From NCBI GenBank assembly GCA_947003675.1, contig CAMQPJ010000089.1, positions 1 through 5,974 of the forward strand: a stretch of 5,974 nucleotides of DNA. The letters are read 5' to 3'. The notes under the pieces are model-generated. The model saw only the letters and a program-made list of their open reading frames with translations, made no database searches and was not told where the DNA came from. The position numbers and the translations under genes are program-made. The stretch's first letter is position 1, and every line of letters begins with the position of its first letter. This DNA is from an uncultured Collinsella sp. (GTDB taxonomy: Bacteria; Actinomycetota; Coriobacteriia; Coriobacteriales; Coriobacteriaceae). Shown piece by piece: positions 1 through 5,974 of the stretch.

Positions 1-672
1 CCAGCGCTCATCCGCGGCACCGTCGTCGTAGTCATGGCCATCCTTTGGGCCTTCTCCAAGCTCATGTGGCGCTGGAAGGTCGAGGACGCCGATCTTCTGT
101 TTGAGCGCCAGGAAGGCCGCGGCAGCGTGGTCATCTGCAACCACACCTCGATGGCCGAGCTCTTGGCCGTGGAGACGGCGCTGTTCTTTGGGGGGCGCCG
201 CATTCGTCCCATCTTTAAGTCCGAGTTCGCCAAGAGCAAGATTGTGCGTTGGGCCTTTAGCCGCGTCGGCGGTATCCCCGTCGAGCGCGGTACCGCCGAC
301 ATGAAGTGCCTGCGCGCCGCCCAGCATGCGCTGCAGCGCGGCGAGGACGTCCTGATCTTCCCCGAGGGCACGCGCATCCGCTCGCGCGAGATCAAGCCCG
401 AGGTCCACGGCGGCTTTGCGCTCATTGCCCAGATGGGCAAGGCGCCCGTCAACCCGCTCGCTATCTGCGGCTGGTCCGATATTACGCCTGCGGGCAAAAA
501 GCTCATGCGCCCTAAAAAGTGCTGGATCCGTGCCGGCAAGGCCATCTCGCTATCCGATGCACCGGCCGAGCTCAAGCGCAAGGAGCGCCTGGCATGGTTT
601 GAGTCCGAGGCCATGAACCGCGTCTACGCTATGCGAGACGAGCTGTGCGCCGAGCATCCGGGCAGGTTCTAG
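1..672 (+). CDS. plsC: 1-acyl-sn-glycerol-3-phosphate acyltransferase (PlsC family), 5' partial
   Basis: Membrane-associated acyltransferase that by family adds the second acyl chain to lysophosphatidic acid, giving phosphatidic acid. Numbering from the ATG at 34: the block-I motif NHTSMAE is at 36-42, GGIPVERG at 79-86 and FPEGTR at 109-114, followed by a proline/valine block near 136-142; these are the ordered PlsC blocks. The catalytic motif is H37-x4-E42 rather than the usual H-x4-D. The reading frame stays open to base 1. No Shine-Dalgarno precedes the ATG at 34, and the upstream residues (ending GTVVVV) join the following MAILWAF into one continuous hydrophobic helix. The true start therefore probably lies before the window, and the ATG at 34 (212 aa form) is the only in-window candidate. 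It ends TAG two bases before ispH. Family assignment is firm. Substrate is inferred from family and from plsY and gpsA in the same operon; another lyso-lipid acceptor is possible. Confidence 0.9.
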   Translation, partial: PALIRGTVVVVMAILWAFSKLMWRWKVEDADLLFERQEGRGSVVICNHTSMAELLAVETALFFGGRRIRPIFKSEFAKSKIVRWAFSRVGGIPVERGTADMKCLRAAQHALQRGEDVLIFPEGTRIRSREIKPEVHGGFALIAQMGKAPVNPLAICGWSDITPAGKKLMRPKKCWIRAGKAISLSDAPAELKRKERLAWFESEAMNRVYAMRDELCAEHPGRF

Positions 673-674
673 CC

Positions 675-1574
675 ATGAGCGAGAACGTTACGAACACTGC
701 CGCGACCGCGTCCGACCAGGCAACAGCGCCTACCATCGAGATCGCAGCACACGCCGGCACTTGCTACGGCGTACAGCGTGCGCTCGATATGGCGCTGGCC
801 GCCGCGCCGCAGGCAGGGGAGTGCACTCAGGTTCATACCTTGGGTCCGCTCATCCATAACCCCATCGTGGTACGCGAGCTCGCTGAGGCAGGCGTTGGCT
901 TGGCCGAAACCCTGGATGACGCCGCAACCGGCACCGTGATCATCCGCGCCCACGGCGTGGTGCCGCAGGTAATCGATGCTGCCCGCAAGCGCGGCCTAAA
1001 CGTGGTCGACGCCACCTGCCCCTACGTGAAGAAAGTCCATATGGCAGCCGAGCGCCTGGTGCGCGAGGGCTACCGCGTGGTGGTCGTAGGCGAGCCGGGT
1101 CACCCCGAGGTCGAGGGCATTCTTGGCCACGCCGGCAAAGATGCACAGGTCGTGAGCTGTGCCGCCGACGCCAATGCCTTGTCGCTCAAGGGCAAGGTAG
1201 GCCTCGTCGTGCAGACCACCCAGACCGCGCAGAACCTCGCCGAGGTCGTGGCAGCTATCACCCCGCGCGTGCAGGAGCTGCGTGTGATCAACACCATCTG
1301 CGCCGCCACGAGTGAGCGTCAACAGGCAGCAGCCGCACTTGCCAACCGCTGCGACTGCATGGTAGTCGTGGGCGGCAAGAACTCGGGCAACACCCGCCGC
1401 CTGGCGCAGATTTGCGCAGACGCCTGCGAGCGCACGTATCACATCGAGGAAACTTCCGAGCTCCAGGCCGCGTGGTTTACCGACGCTCACCACATCGGTA
1501 TCACCGCCGGAGCCTCCACCCCGCAAGAACACATCGAACGCGCCGTCACGCGCATCAAGGAGCTTTGCTGCTAA
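675..1574 (+). CDS. ispH: 4-hydroxy-3-methylbut-2-enyl diphosphate reductase IspH (LytB)
   Basis: Cytoplasmic iron-sulfur enzyme that reduces HMBPP to isopentenyl and dimethylallyl diphosphate, the last step of the MEP isoprenoid pathway. The 299-residue product is near the usual family length. The three cluster-binding cysteines are in place: C30 (GTCYGVQRA), C115 (DATCPYV) and C209 (TICAATSERQ). Substrate-site residues are also visible: H61 (IHNP), H93 (RAHG), H143 and E145 (GHPEVEG), the QTTQT block at 180-184, S237 and N239 (KNSGNT), and S281 (TAGAST). About 20 Ala/Thr-rich residues precede the first conserved block. The ATG at 675 is preferred over an in-frame ATG at 645, because the latter would overlap plsC by 28 bases and add ten unconserved residues. 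Only two bases separate it from the plsC stop and no good Shine-Dalgarno is seen, so translation is probably coupled to plsC. The protein ends in a Cys-Cys pair. Identity is very secure. Confidence 0.97.
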   Translation: MSENVTNTAATASDQATAPTIEIAAHAGTCYGVQRALDMALAAAPQAGECTQVHTLGPLIHNPIVVRELAEAGVGLAETLDDAATGTVIIRAHGVVPQVIDAARKRGLNVVDATCPYVKKVHMAAERLVREGYRVVVVGEPGHPEVEGILGHAGKDAQVVSCAADANALSLKGKVGLVVQTTQTAQNLAEVVAAITPRVQELRVINTICAATSERQQAAAALANRCDCMVVVGGKNSGNTRRLAQICADACERTYHIEETSELQAAWFTDAHHIGITAGASTPQEHIERAVTRIKELCC

Positions 1575-1576
1575 CC

Positions 1577-3019
1577 ATGGACCAGACCGTACCCGCATAC
1601 GCCGCCGAGGTGGCCGATTACGGGCGCAGCCGCGACCCCGAGCCGGGTGAGGGCGCGCTCGTTAAGAACGTGCGTCCCGAATCGCCCGCATGGGATGTGG
1701 GTATCGAGCCGGGCATGCGCGTGCTCACGGTCAACGGCGAGCAGCTTACCGACATGATCGTGTGGCTCTGGGAGGCAGACGACGACACGGTCGACCTCGA
1801 GGTTTTCGACCCGCGCGATGGCACCGTCACCCCCGTGGGGCTCGATCGATTTCCCGGAGAGGATTGGGGTCTGGAGTTCGACGGCCCCATCTTCGACGGC
1901 ATGCGTACCTGTGTGAACGCCTGCGTGTTCTGCTTTATGACGATGCTCCCCAAGGGCGGCCGCTCCACGCTCTATATTCGCGACGACGACTACCGCCTGA
2001 GCTTTTTGCAGGGCAACTTTGTCACGCTTACGAACCTCACCGACGAGGACGTGCAAAACGTCATCCAACGCAACATGAGCCCCATGAACGTGTCGGTCCA
2101 CGCCGTGAGCCCCGATGTCCGCCGACGCATGATGGGCCGCAACGCCCAGCGCGGCATGGATGTGCTCGAGGCCATCATGGCCGCCGGCATCGAGATTCAC
2201 GCGCAGATCGTGTTGTGCCCCGGCATGAACGACGGCGAGGAGCTGGAAAAGACCCTGCGCTTTTGCGAGGAGCACGAGCAAATCACAAGCCTGGGCATTG
2301 TGCCGCTCGGTTTTACCAAGCATCAGAACCGTTTTAGCTGGTCCTACAGCGACAAGCCCGAGCTAGCGCGCGAGACCATTGCCATGATCCGTCCCTACCA
2401 GGATCGTGCCTACGAACGCTTTGGCCGCCACACCTTCCAGATGAGCGATGAGTTCTATCTGGACGCCGGCATCGATCCTCCCGAGGCAGACTTTTACGAC
2501 GGGTACCCGCAGTACTACGACGGCATTGGCATGATCCGCTCGTATCTGGACGAGACCGACGACGTGCTGGCTACCGACGCCGAGCGTCTGGCCCGCGTCC
2601 GCGAGGCCGTCGCCGCCCGCAACCAGCGGCTTCTGTGTCTCTCGGGCGCCAGCGCACGCGACACGGTGGCCCGCTTTGTGGAGTCGCCCCAGGGACTCGC
2701 CGGCACTGTCACGGCCATCAAGAACCGCTATTTTGGCGGCAACGTGGACGTGACCGGCCTCATCGTCGCGTGTGACATTCTGGAGCAGCTGCCGCAGGAT
2801 CTCTCTGGGGTTATGCTCTTTGTGCCTAAGCTCATGTTCAACGCTGACGGCATGACGCTTGACGAGTATCATCGTGACGATTTACTCGCAAGCCTTACCA
2901 GTCGCGGCGCTGAGGTTCATGTGGTGTCGACCATGCCGCATGAGCTGCTCGATACCCTGGAGCACATCCTTGGCATTGTGCCTGCCGACTCTACTAATTC
3001 CGCTAACCCTACCCATTAA
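1577..3019 (+). CDS. DUF512 family protein with PDZ-like and radical SAM domains
   Basis: Function unknown. The 480-residue product has three parts. Residues about 25-75 form a PDZ-like domain (SPAWDVGIEPGMRVLTVNGE). A radical-SAM segment carries C112-x3-C116-x2-C119, the signature that holds a 4Fe-4S cluster and S-adenosylmethionine, followed by the family blocks RDDDYRLSFLQGNFVTLTN (135-153) and SVHAVSPDVR (173-182). The C-terminal DUF512 region has DEFY at 291-294, NRYFGGNVDVTGL at 383-395 and VPKLMFN at 416-422. No signal peptide or membrane helix is seen, so it is probably cytosolic. The ATG at 1577 is two bases after the ispH stop; AAGGAG at 1557-1562 lies 14 bases upstream, rather far for a ribosome site, so coupling to ispH is likely. 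An in-frame ATG at 1412 would lie inside ispH and add an Arg/His-rich stretch typical of out-of-frame translation, so it was rejected. Homologues commonly sit directly before der, as here. Family assignment is firm; substrate and reaction are not known. Confidence 0.93.
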   Translation: MDQTVPAYAAEVADYGRSRDPEPGEGALVKNVRPESPAWDVGIEPGMRVLTVNGEQLTDMIVWLWEADDDTVDLEVFDPRDGTVTPVGLDRFPGEDWGLEFDGPIFDGMRTCVNACVFCFMTMLPKGGRSTLYIRDDDYRLSFLQGNFVTLTNLTDEDVQNVIQRNMSPMNVSVHAVSPDVRRRMMGRNAQRGMDVLEAIMAAGIEIHAQIVLCPGMNDGEELEKTLRFCEEHEQITSLGIVPLGFTKHQNRFSWSYSDKPELARETIAMIRPYQDRAYERFGRHTFQMSDEFYLDAGIDPPEADFYDGYPQYYDGIGMIRSYLDETDDVLATDAERLARVREAVAARNQRLLCLSGASARDTVARFVESPQGLAGTVTAIKNRYFGGNVDVTGLIVACDILEQLPQDLSGVMLFVPKLMFNADGMTLDEYHRDDLLASLTSRGAEVHVVSTMPHELLDTLEHILGIVPADSTNSANPTH

Positions 3020-3026
3020 AGGAGAG
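3018..3026 (+). promoter_or_regulatory. Shine-Dalgarno site of der
   Basis: AAAGGAGAG begins inside the stop codon of the DUF512 gene. Its GGAG core (3021-3024) ends five bases before the ATG at 3030. It is the strongest ribosome site in the first half of the window, and it decides the der start against the in-frame upstream ATG at 2859, which would add 57 unconserved residues inside the preceding gene. Confidence 0.85.
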
Positions 3027-3029
3027 CAG

Positions 3030-4364
3030 ATGAAACCTATCGTCGCCGTCGTCGGACGCCCCAACGTGGGCAAGTCCACGCTCGTTAACCGCCTGGCCCA
3101 GACCTCGGACGCCATCGTCCACGAGTCCCGCGGCGTCACGCGCGACCGCTCGTATCACACGGCCGATTGGAACGGTCGTGAGTTCACCATCGTCGACACG
3201 GGCGGTATCGAACCGCTCAAGAGCGATGACGTCTTTGCCACGTCCATCCGCGCCCAGGCCCTCGCCGCCGCCGAGGAAGCCGCCGTCATCCTGTTTGTGG
3301 TCGACGGCCGCACCGGCGTTACCGAGGAGGACGAGTCGGTCGCCCGCATGCTCAAGCGCTGCGACAAGCCGGTCTTTCTGCTGGTGAACAAGCTCGACAA
3401 CCCCGATCGCGAGAACGACAGCATCTGGGAGTTCTATTCGCTCGGTATCGGCGAGCCCACGCCGCTCTCGGCCCTGCACGGCCACGGCACGGGCGACCTG
3501 CTCGACGACATCGTGGCCCTGCTTCCCGAGGAAGAGGACGAGGTCGCCGATGAGTTCCCCGACGCGCTGAACGTCGCCATCATCGGCCGCCCCAACGCCG
3601 GTAAGTCTTCGCTGTTCAACCGCATCCTGGGCGCCGACCGCTCCATCGTGTCCAACATTGCCGGCACCACGCGCGACGCCATCGACACGGTCGTCGAGCG
3701 CAACGGCAGGCACTACCGCATGGTCGACACTGCGGGTATCCGTAAGAAGAGCACCGTGTACGAGAACATCGAGTACTACTCCATGGTCCGCGGCCTGCGC
3801 GCCATCGACCGTGCCGACGTGGCGCTGCTCGTCGTCGACGCCTCCGTGGGCGTTACCGAGCAGGACCAGAAGGTCATGGGCTTGGCCATCGAGCGCGGCT
3901 GCGCCATCGTGGTGCTGCTCAACAAGTGGGACCTGCTCGACGACGATCGCAAGCGCGAGGCCTGCATGGAGACCATCGACCGCCGTCTGGGCGTTATGGC
4001 TCCCTGGGCCCAGTACCTGCGCATTTCGGCCCTGACCGGCCGCAGCGTCGAGAAGATCTGGGCAATGGTAGACGCCGCCGAAAAGACGCGCTCGCAAAAG
4101 ATCAGCACCTCGCGCCTCAACACGTTCCTCACCGACCTGCGCGAGTTCGGTCATACCGTGGTGGACGGCAAGCGTCGCCTGCGCATGCACTACGTGACCC
4201 AGACGGGCGTCAATCCGCCGACGTTTACGTTCTTCGTCAACCACAGCGACCTGGTCAACGACACCTACCAGCGCTACGTGGAGAACCGTATGCGCTCGAC
4301 CTTCGACTTTGCCGGCACGCCCATTCGACTCTTCTTTAGGAAGAAGGAGCAAAAGGATGCATAA
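3030..4364 (+). CDS. der: Ribosome biogenesis GTPase Der (EngA)
   Basis: Essential GTPase with two tandem GTP-binding domains that acts in late assembly of the 50S ribosomal subunit. The 444-residue length is normal for the family. First G domain: GRPNVGKS (9-16), T37 in GVTRD, DTGG (56-59), NKLD (120-123) and SAL (147-149). An acidic linker (EEEDEVADEFPD, 167-178) joins it to the second: GRPNAGKS (186-193), AGTTRD (211-216), DTAG (233-236), NKWD (298-301) and SAL (333-335). The C-terminal KH-like domain runs from about 355 to 440 and ends in a basic tail (RLFFRKKEQKDA). Every nucleotide-binding motif is intact in both domains. It begins ten bases after the DUF512 gene with its own strong ribosome site and overlaps plsY by eight bases at the end. 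It stands alone here rather than fused to cytidylate kinase as in some Actinobacteria. Identity is certain. Confidence 0.98.
   Translation: MKPIVAVVGRPNVGKSTLVNRLAQTSDAIVHESRGVTRDRSYHTADWNGREFTIVDTGGIEPLKSDDVFATSIRAQALAAAEEAAVILFVVDGRTGVTEEDESVARMLKRCDKPVFLLVNKLDNPDRENDSIWEFYSLGIGEPTPLSALHGHGTGDLLDDIVALLPEEEDEVADEFPDALNVAIIGRPNAGKSSLFNRILGADRSIVSNIAGTTRDAIDTVVERNGRHYRMVDTAGIRKKSTVYENIEYYSMVRGLRAIDRADVALLVVDASVGVTEQDQKVMGLAIERGCAIVVLLNKWDLLDDDRKREACMETIDRRLGVMAPWAQYLRISALTGRSVEKIWAMVDAAEKTRSQKISTSRLNTFLTDLREFGHTVVDGKRRLRMHYVTQTGVNPPTFTFFVNHSDLVNDTYQRYVENRMRSTFDFAGTPIRLFFRKKEQKDA
4341..4364 (+). promoter_or_regulatory. plsY ribosome site and der/plsY 8-base overlap
   Basis: AAGAAGGAG (4341-4349) lies inside the der coding sequence, seven bases before the plsY ATG at 4357. 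The der stop TAA is at 4362-4364, so the two reading frames share 4357-4364. This geometry lets ribosomes finishing der start plsY directly and fixes the plsY start against the in-frame ATG at 4309. The coupling is inferred from the layout. Confidence 0.8.
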
Positions 4365-5040
4365 TCCGATTCTTCTGACCGCCATCTGCGCCGTGGTCTC
4401 GTTCTTTATCGGAGCGATTCCGTTTGGCCTGATCTTGGGCCGCGTGTTCAACCACACGGACATTCGCAAGGCGGGCTCCGGCAACATCGGCACCACCAAC
4501 GCCCTGCGTGTAGCCGGCCCCAAGGTCGCGGCGCTCACGCTACTGCTCGACTGCCTTAAGGGCGCTATCTGCGTCCTTATCGCCCGTCCGCTCATCGCGA
4601 GCGTGGGCTATGGCTTCCCTGTGAGCATCATGGCTCCCGGTGCCGCCGGCGACTGGATGCTCGGCGTCATTTGCCTGGCTGCCGTGTGGGGACATATCTT
4701 CTCGCCCTACCTCAACTTCCACGGCGGTAAGGGAATCGCAGTTGGTCTGGGCGTCATCCTCGCCTGGTATTGGCCAATTGGCCTGTCGCTGCTGGGCATG
4801 TTTATCGTGGCCGTCGCCATCACCAAGTTTGTGTCGGTGGGCTCGCTTGCCGCGGCCATCGGACTTCCCATCGCCGCTTGTGCGGTCTTTCCGTACAGCA
4901 GCCTAGGCCTTAAGTTTTGCATGGCGATGATCGGCATCACCGTGGTGTGGGCCCATCGTGCGAACATCAAAAAGCTCATGACCGGTAAGGAGTCCAAGCT
5001 CTCGTTTACCAAGCGCGTCACCGAGCCCGACGATAAGTAG
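4357..5040 (+). CDS. plsY: Glycerol-3-phosphate acyltransferase PlsY (acyl-phosphate dependent)
   Basis: Integral membrane enzyme that transfers an acyl chain from acyl-phosphate to glycerol 3-phosphate, giving lysophosphatidic acid for PlsC. The 227 residues are slightly long for a family usually near 200. Hydrophobic segments are at about 5-30, 55-80, 100-115, 129-153 and 160-180, with another near 184-198, in line with a multi-pass protein. The three family motifs are present: GSGNIGTTNALR (40-51), GHIFSPYLNFHGGKG (112-126) and HRANIKKLMTGKES (200-213). Motif 2 has Ser and His where many homologues have Pro and Lys (GHxFPxFLxFKGGKG). The hydrophilic tail (KLSFTKRVTEPDDK) is probably cytoplasmic. 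The start is set by the AAGAAGGAG site; gpsA, which makes its acceptor substrate, follows after nine bases. Its donor would come from PlsX, which is not in the window. Identity is very secure. Confidence 0.96.
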   Translation: MHNPILLTAICAVVSFFIGAIPFGLILGRVFNHTDIRKAGSGNIGTTNALRVAGPKVAALTLLLDCLKGAICVLIARPLIASVGYGFPVSIMAPGAAGDWMLGVICLAAVWGHIFSPYLNFHGGKGIAVGLGVILAWYWPIGLSLLGMFIVAVAITKFVSVGSLAAAIGLPIAACAVFPYSSLGLKFCMAMIGITVVWAHRANIKKLMTGKESKLSFTKRVTEPDDK

Positions 5041-5043
5041 GAG
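5039..5043 (+). promoter_or_regulatory. Shine-Dalgarno site of gpsA overlapping the plsY stop
   Basis: AGGAG begins within the plsY stop codon TAG (5038-5040) and ends six bases before the gpsA ATG at 5050. Spacing and strength are normal. The overlap with the stop suggests coupled translation of plsY and gpsA. Confidence 0.8.
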
Positions 5044-5049
5044 AGAGTC

Positions 5050-5974
5050 ATGAATGTTGCGCTGATTGGCTCCGGCTCCTGGGGAACCGCCGTCGCCGGC
5101 CTTGCCGCCGCGCGAGCCGAGCGCGTGATCATGTGGGCCCATAGCGAGCAGACGGCAGTCGGCATCAACAGCGAGCATCGCAACCCGCGCTATCTTGTGG
5201 ACTACGTGCTGCCGGACAACGTGGCAGCAACAACCGAGCTCGCCCAGGCGCTCGACGGCACCGAGGCCATCATCTTTGCCGTGCCCTCCACGCACCTGCG
5301 CGACGTCTGTCACCAGGCGGCGCCGTTCATCGCGGACGAGACGCCGGTTCTGTGCCTCACCAAGGGCATCGAGCCCGAGTCCGGCCTGCTCATGAGTGAG
5401 GTCATCGCCAGCGAGATCGGCAACGAAGCGCGCGTGGCGGCGCTCTCGGGCCCCAACCATGCCGAGGAAATCTGCCGCGGCGGGCTTTCGGCTGCCGTCA
5501 TCGCCAGTGAAGACCAGCAAGTGGGGGAGACCTTTAAGAAGCTTCTGCTGTCCACGGCCTTCCGCATCTACCTGTCGCAGGACATGACCGGCGTCGAGGT
5601 ATGCGGCGCCATGAAAAACGTCATCGCCATCGTGTGCGGCATTTCCGCCGGCTCGGGCGCGGGCGACAACACGCTTGCCCTCATCATAACGCGCGGCCTG
5701 GCCGAGATCAGCCGCCTGGTGCACGCCCGCGGCGGCCAGGCCATGACCTGCATGGGTCTTGCCGGCATGGGTGACCTCATTGCCACCTGCACCTCCGAGC
5801 ATTCGCGCAACCGCACCTTTGGCTTCGAGTTTGCCCACGGCGTGTCGCTCGACGAGTACCAGGCCCGCACGCATATGGTGGTCGAGGGTGCCGTCGCGGC
5901 CCGCAGTGTCAGCGAACTCGCCCGTTCACTGGGCGTAGACATTCCGCTCACCTTTGCCGTGGAGCAAACGCTCT
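5050..5974 (+). CDS. gpsA: Glycerol-3-phosphate dehydrogenase [NAD(P)+] GpsA, 3' partial
   Basis: Cytoplasmic enzyme that reduces dihydroxyacetone phosphate to sn-glycerol 3-phosphate, the backbone for phospholipids and the acceptor used by PlsY. The window holds 308 residues with no stop; the family usually has about 330-340, so only the last few dozen residues are missing. The N-terminal dinucleotide-binding loop is GSGSWGTA (7-14). Further conserved blocks are NPRYL (45-49), AVPS (77-80), LTKGIEPESG (103-112), SGPNHAEE (133-140), the catalytic-lysine block CGAMKNVIAI with K189 (185-194), GDN (205-207), ITRGLAEISRL (213-223), GLAGMGDLIATCTS (236-249) and HSRNRTFG (251-258), ending with VVEG (277-280). 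Small departures from common sequences, such as Met before K189 where Leu is usual, look harmless. The ATG at 5050 has a good ribosome site and starts the NAD-binding fold at residue 1. Identity is certain; cofactor preference cannot be read from the sequence. Confidence 0.97.
   Translation, partial: MNVALIGSGSWGTAVAGLAAARAERVIMWAHSEQTAVGINSEHRNPRYLVDYVLPDNVAATTELAQALDGTEAIIFAVPSTHLRDVCHQAAPFIADETPVLCLTKGIEPESGLLMSEVIASEIGNEARVAALSGPNHAEEICRGGLSAAVIASEDQQVGETFKKLLLSTAFRIYLSQDMTGVEVCGAMKNVIAIVCGISAGSGAGDNTLALIITRGLAEISRLVHARGGQAMTCMGLAGMGDLIATCTSEHSRNRTFGFEFAHGVSLDEYQARTHMVVEGAVAARSVSELARSLGVDIPLTFAVEQTL

Noticed and set aside
1571..2323. A 250-codon minus-strand frame opposite the DUF512 gene, and a similar 200-codon one at 996-1598 opposite ispH.
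   Set aside because: Both are His/Val/Ala-rich antisense translations of well-supported plus-strand genes and show no family motif.
1690..2337. A 215-codon plus-strand frame inside the DUF512 gene.
   Set aside because: It is an Arg/His/Gly-rich translation typical of an out-of-frame reading, and the radical-SAM and DUF512 motifs lie in the other frame.
2859..3029. A 57-residue N-terminal extension of Der from the upstream ATG.
   Set aside because: It lies within the DUF512 coding sequence, is unlike any Der N-terminus, and the strong AAAGGAGAG site points to the ATG at 3030.
3020..3029. Possible promoter or terminator between the DUF512 gene and der.
   Set aside because: The gap is ten bases and is filled by the der ribosome site; no hairpin with a T-run and no -35/-10 pair could be supported nearby.
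3009..4595. A 528-codon open frame on the minus strand opposite der.
   Set aside because: It mirrors der codon for codon in a GC-rich genome where antisense stops are rare. Its product is a low-complexity Val/Asp/Ala/His-rich sequence with no recognisable domain, and der has every GTPase motif.
4903..5874. A 323-codon open frame on the minus strand opposite gpsA.
   Set aside because: It is a compositional shadow of gpsA: no domain, no ribosome site, and the plus strand has the full dehydrogenase motif set.

Overview
This window is a stretch of core chromosome from a GC-rich bacterium. Six genes lie head to tail on the + strand with almost no intergenic DNA: plsC (5' end cut by the window), ispH, a PDZ/radical-SAM DUF512 gene, der, plsY and gpsA (3' end cut). 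The gene set and order (DUF512-der-plsY-gpsA, preceded by plsC-ispH) match arrangements known from Firmicutes and Coriobacteriia. With the strong preference for G/C at third codon positions, my best guess is a Collinsella-like member of the Coriobacteriia. This rests on gene order and protein flavour, not on a marker gene.

Layout: bases 1-672 hold the 1-acylglycerol-3-phosphate acyltransferase. Bases 675-1574 hold the last enzyme of the MEP isoprenoid pathway. Bases 1577-3019 hold the uncharacterised PDZ/radical-SAM protein, and 3030-4364 the double-GTPase ribosome assembly factor Der. Bases 4357-5040 hold the membrane glycerol-3-phosphate acyltransferase, and 5050-5974 glycerol-3-phosphate dehydrogenase. 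The junctions are +2, +2, +10, -8 and +9 bases. No promoter, terminator or RNA gene is visible between them, so the window reads as the interior of one operon with translational coupling.

How the genes fit together: GpsA makes sn-glycerol 3-phosphate from dihydroxyacetone phosphate, PlsY puts on the first acyl chain from acyl-phosphate, and PlsC adds the second to give phosphatidic acid. The window therefore carries most of the route to phosphatidic acid (PlsX, which makes acyl-phosphate, is not here). IspH supplies isoprenoid units for membrane and cell-wall carriers. Der couples GTP to 50S ribosome maturation. The DUF512 protein is conserved next to Der but has no known reaction.

No mobile element, CRISPR array, repeat or unusual base composition was seen. 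The points worth a second look are the uncharacterised radical-SAM gene locked to der, an HX4E instead of HX4D catalytic motif in PlsC, and variant residues in the second PlsY motif. I did not find a new multi-gene system.
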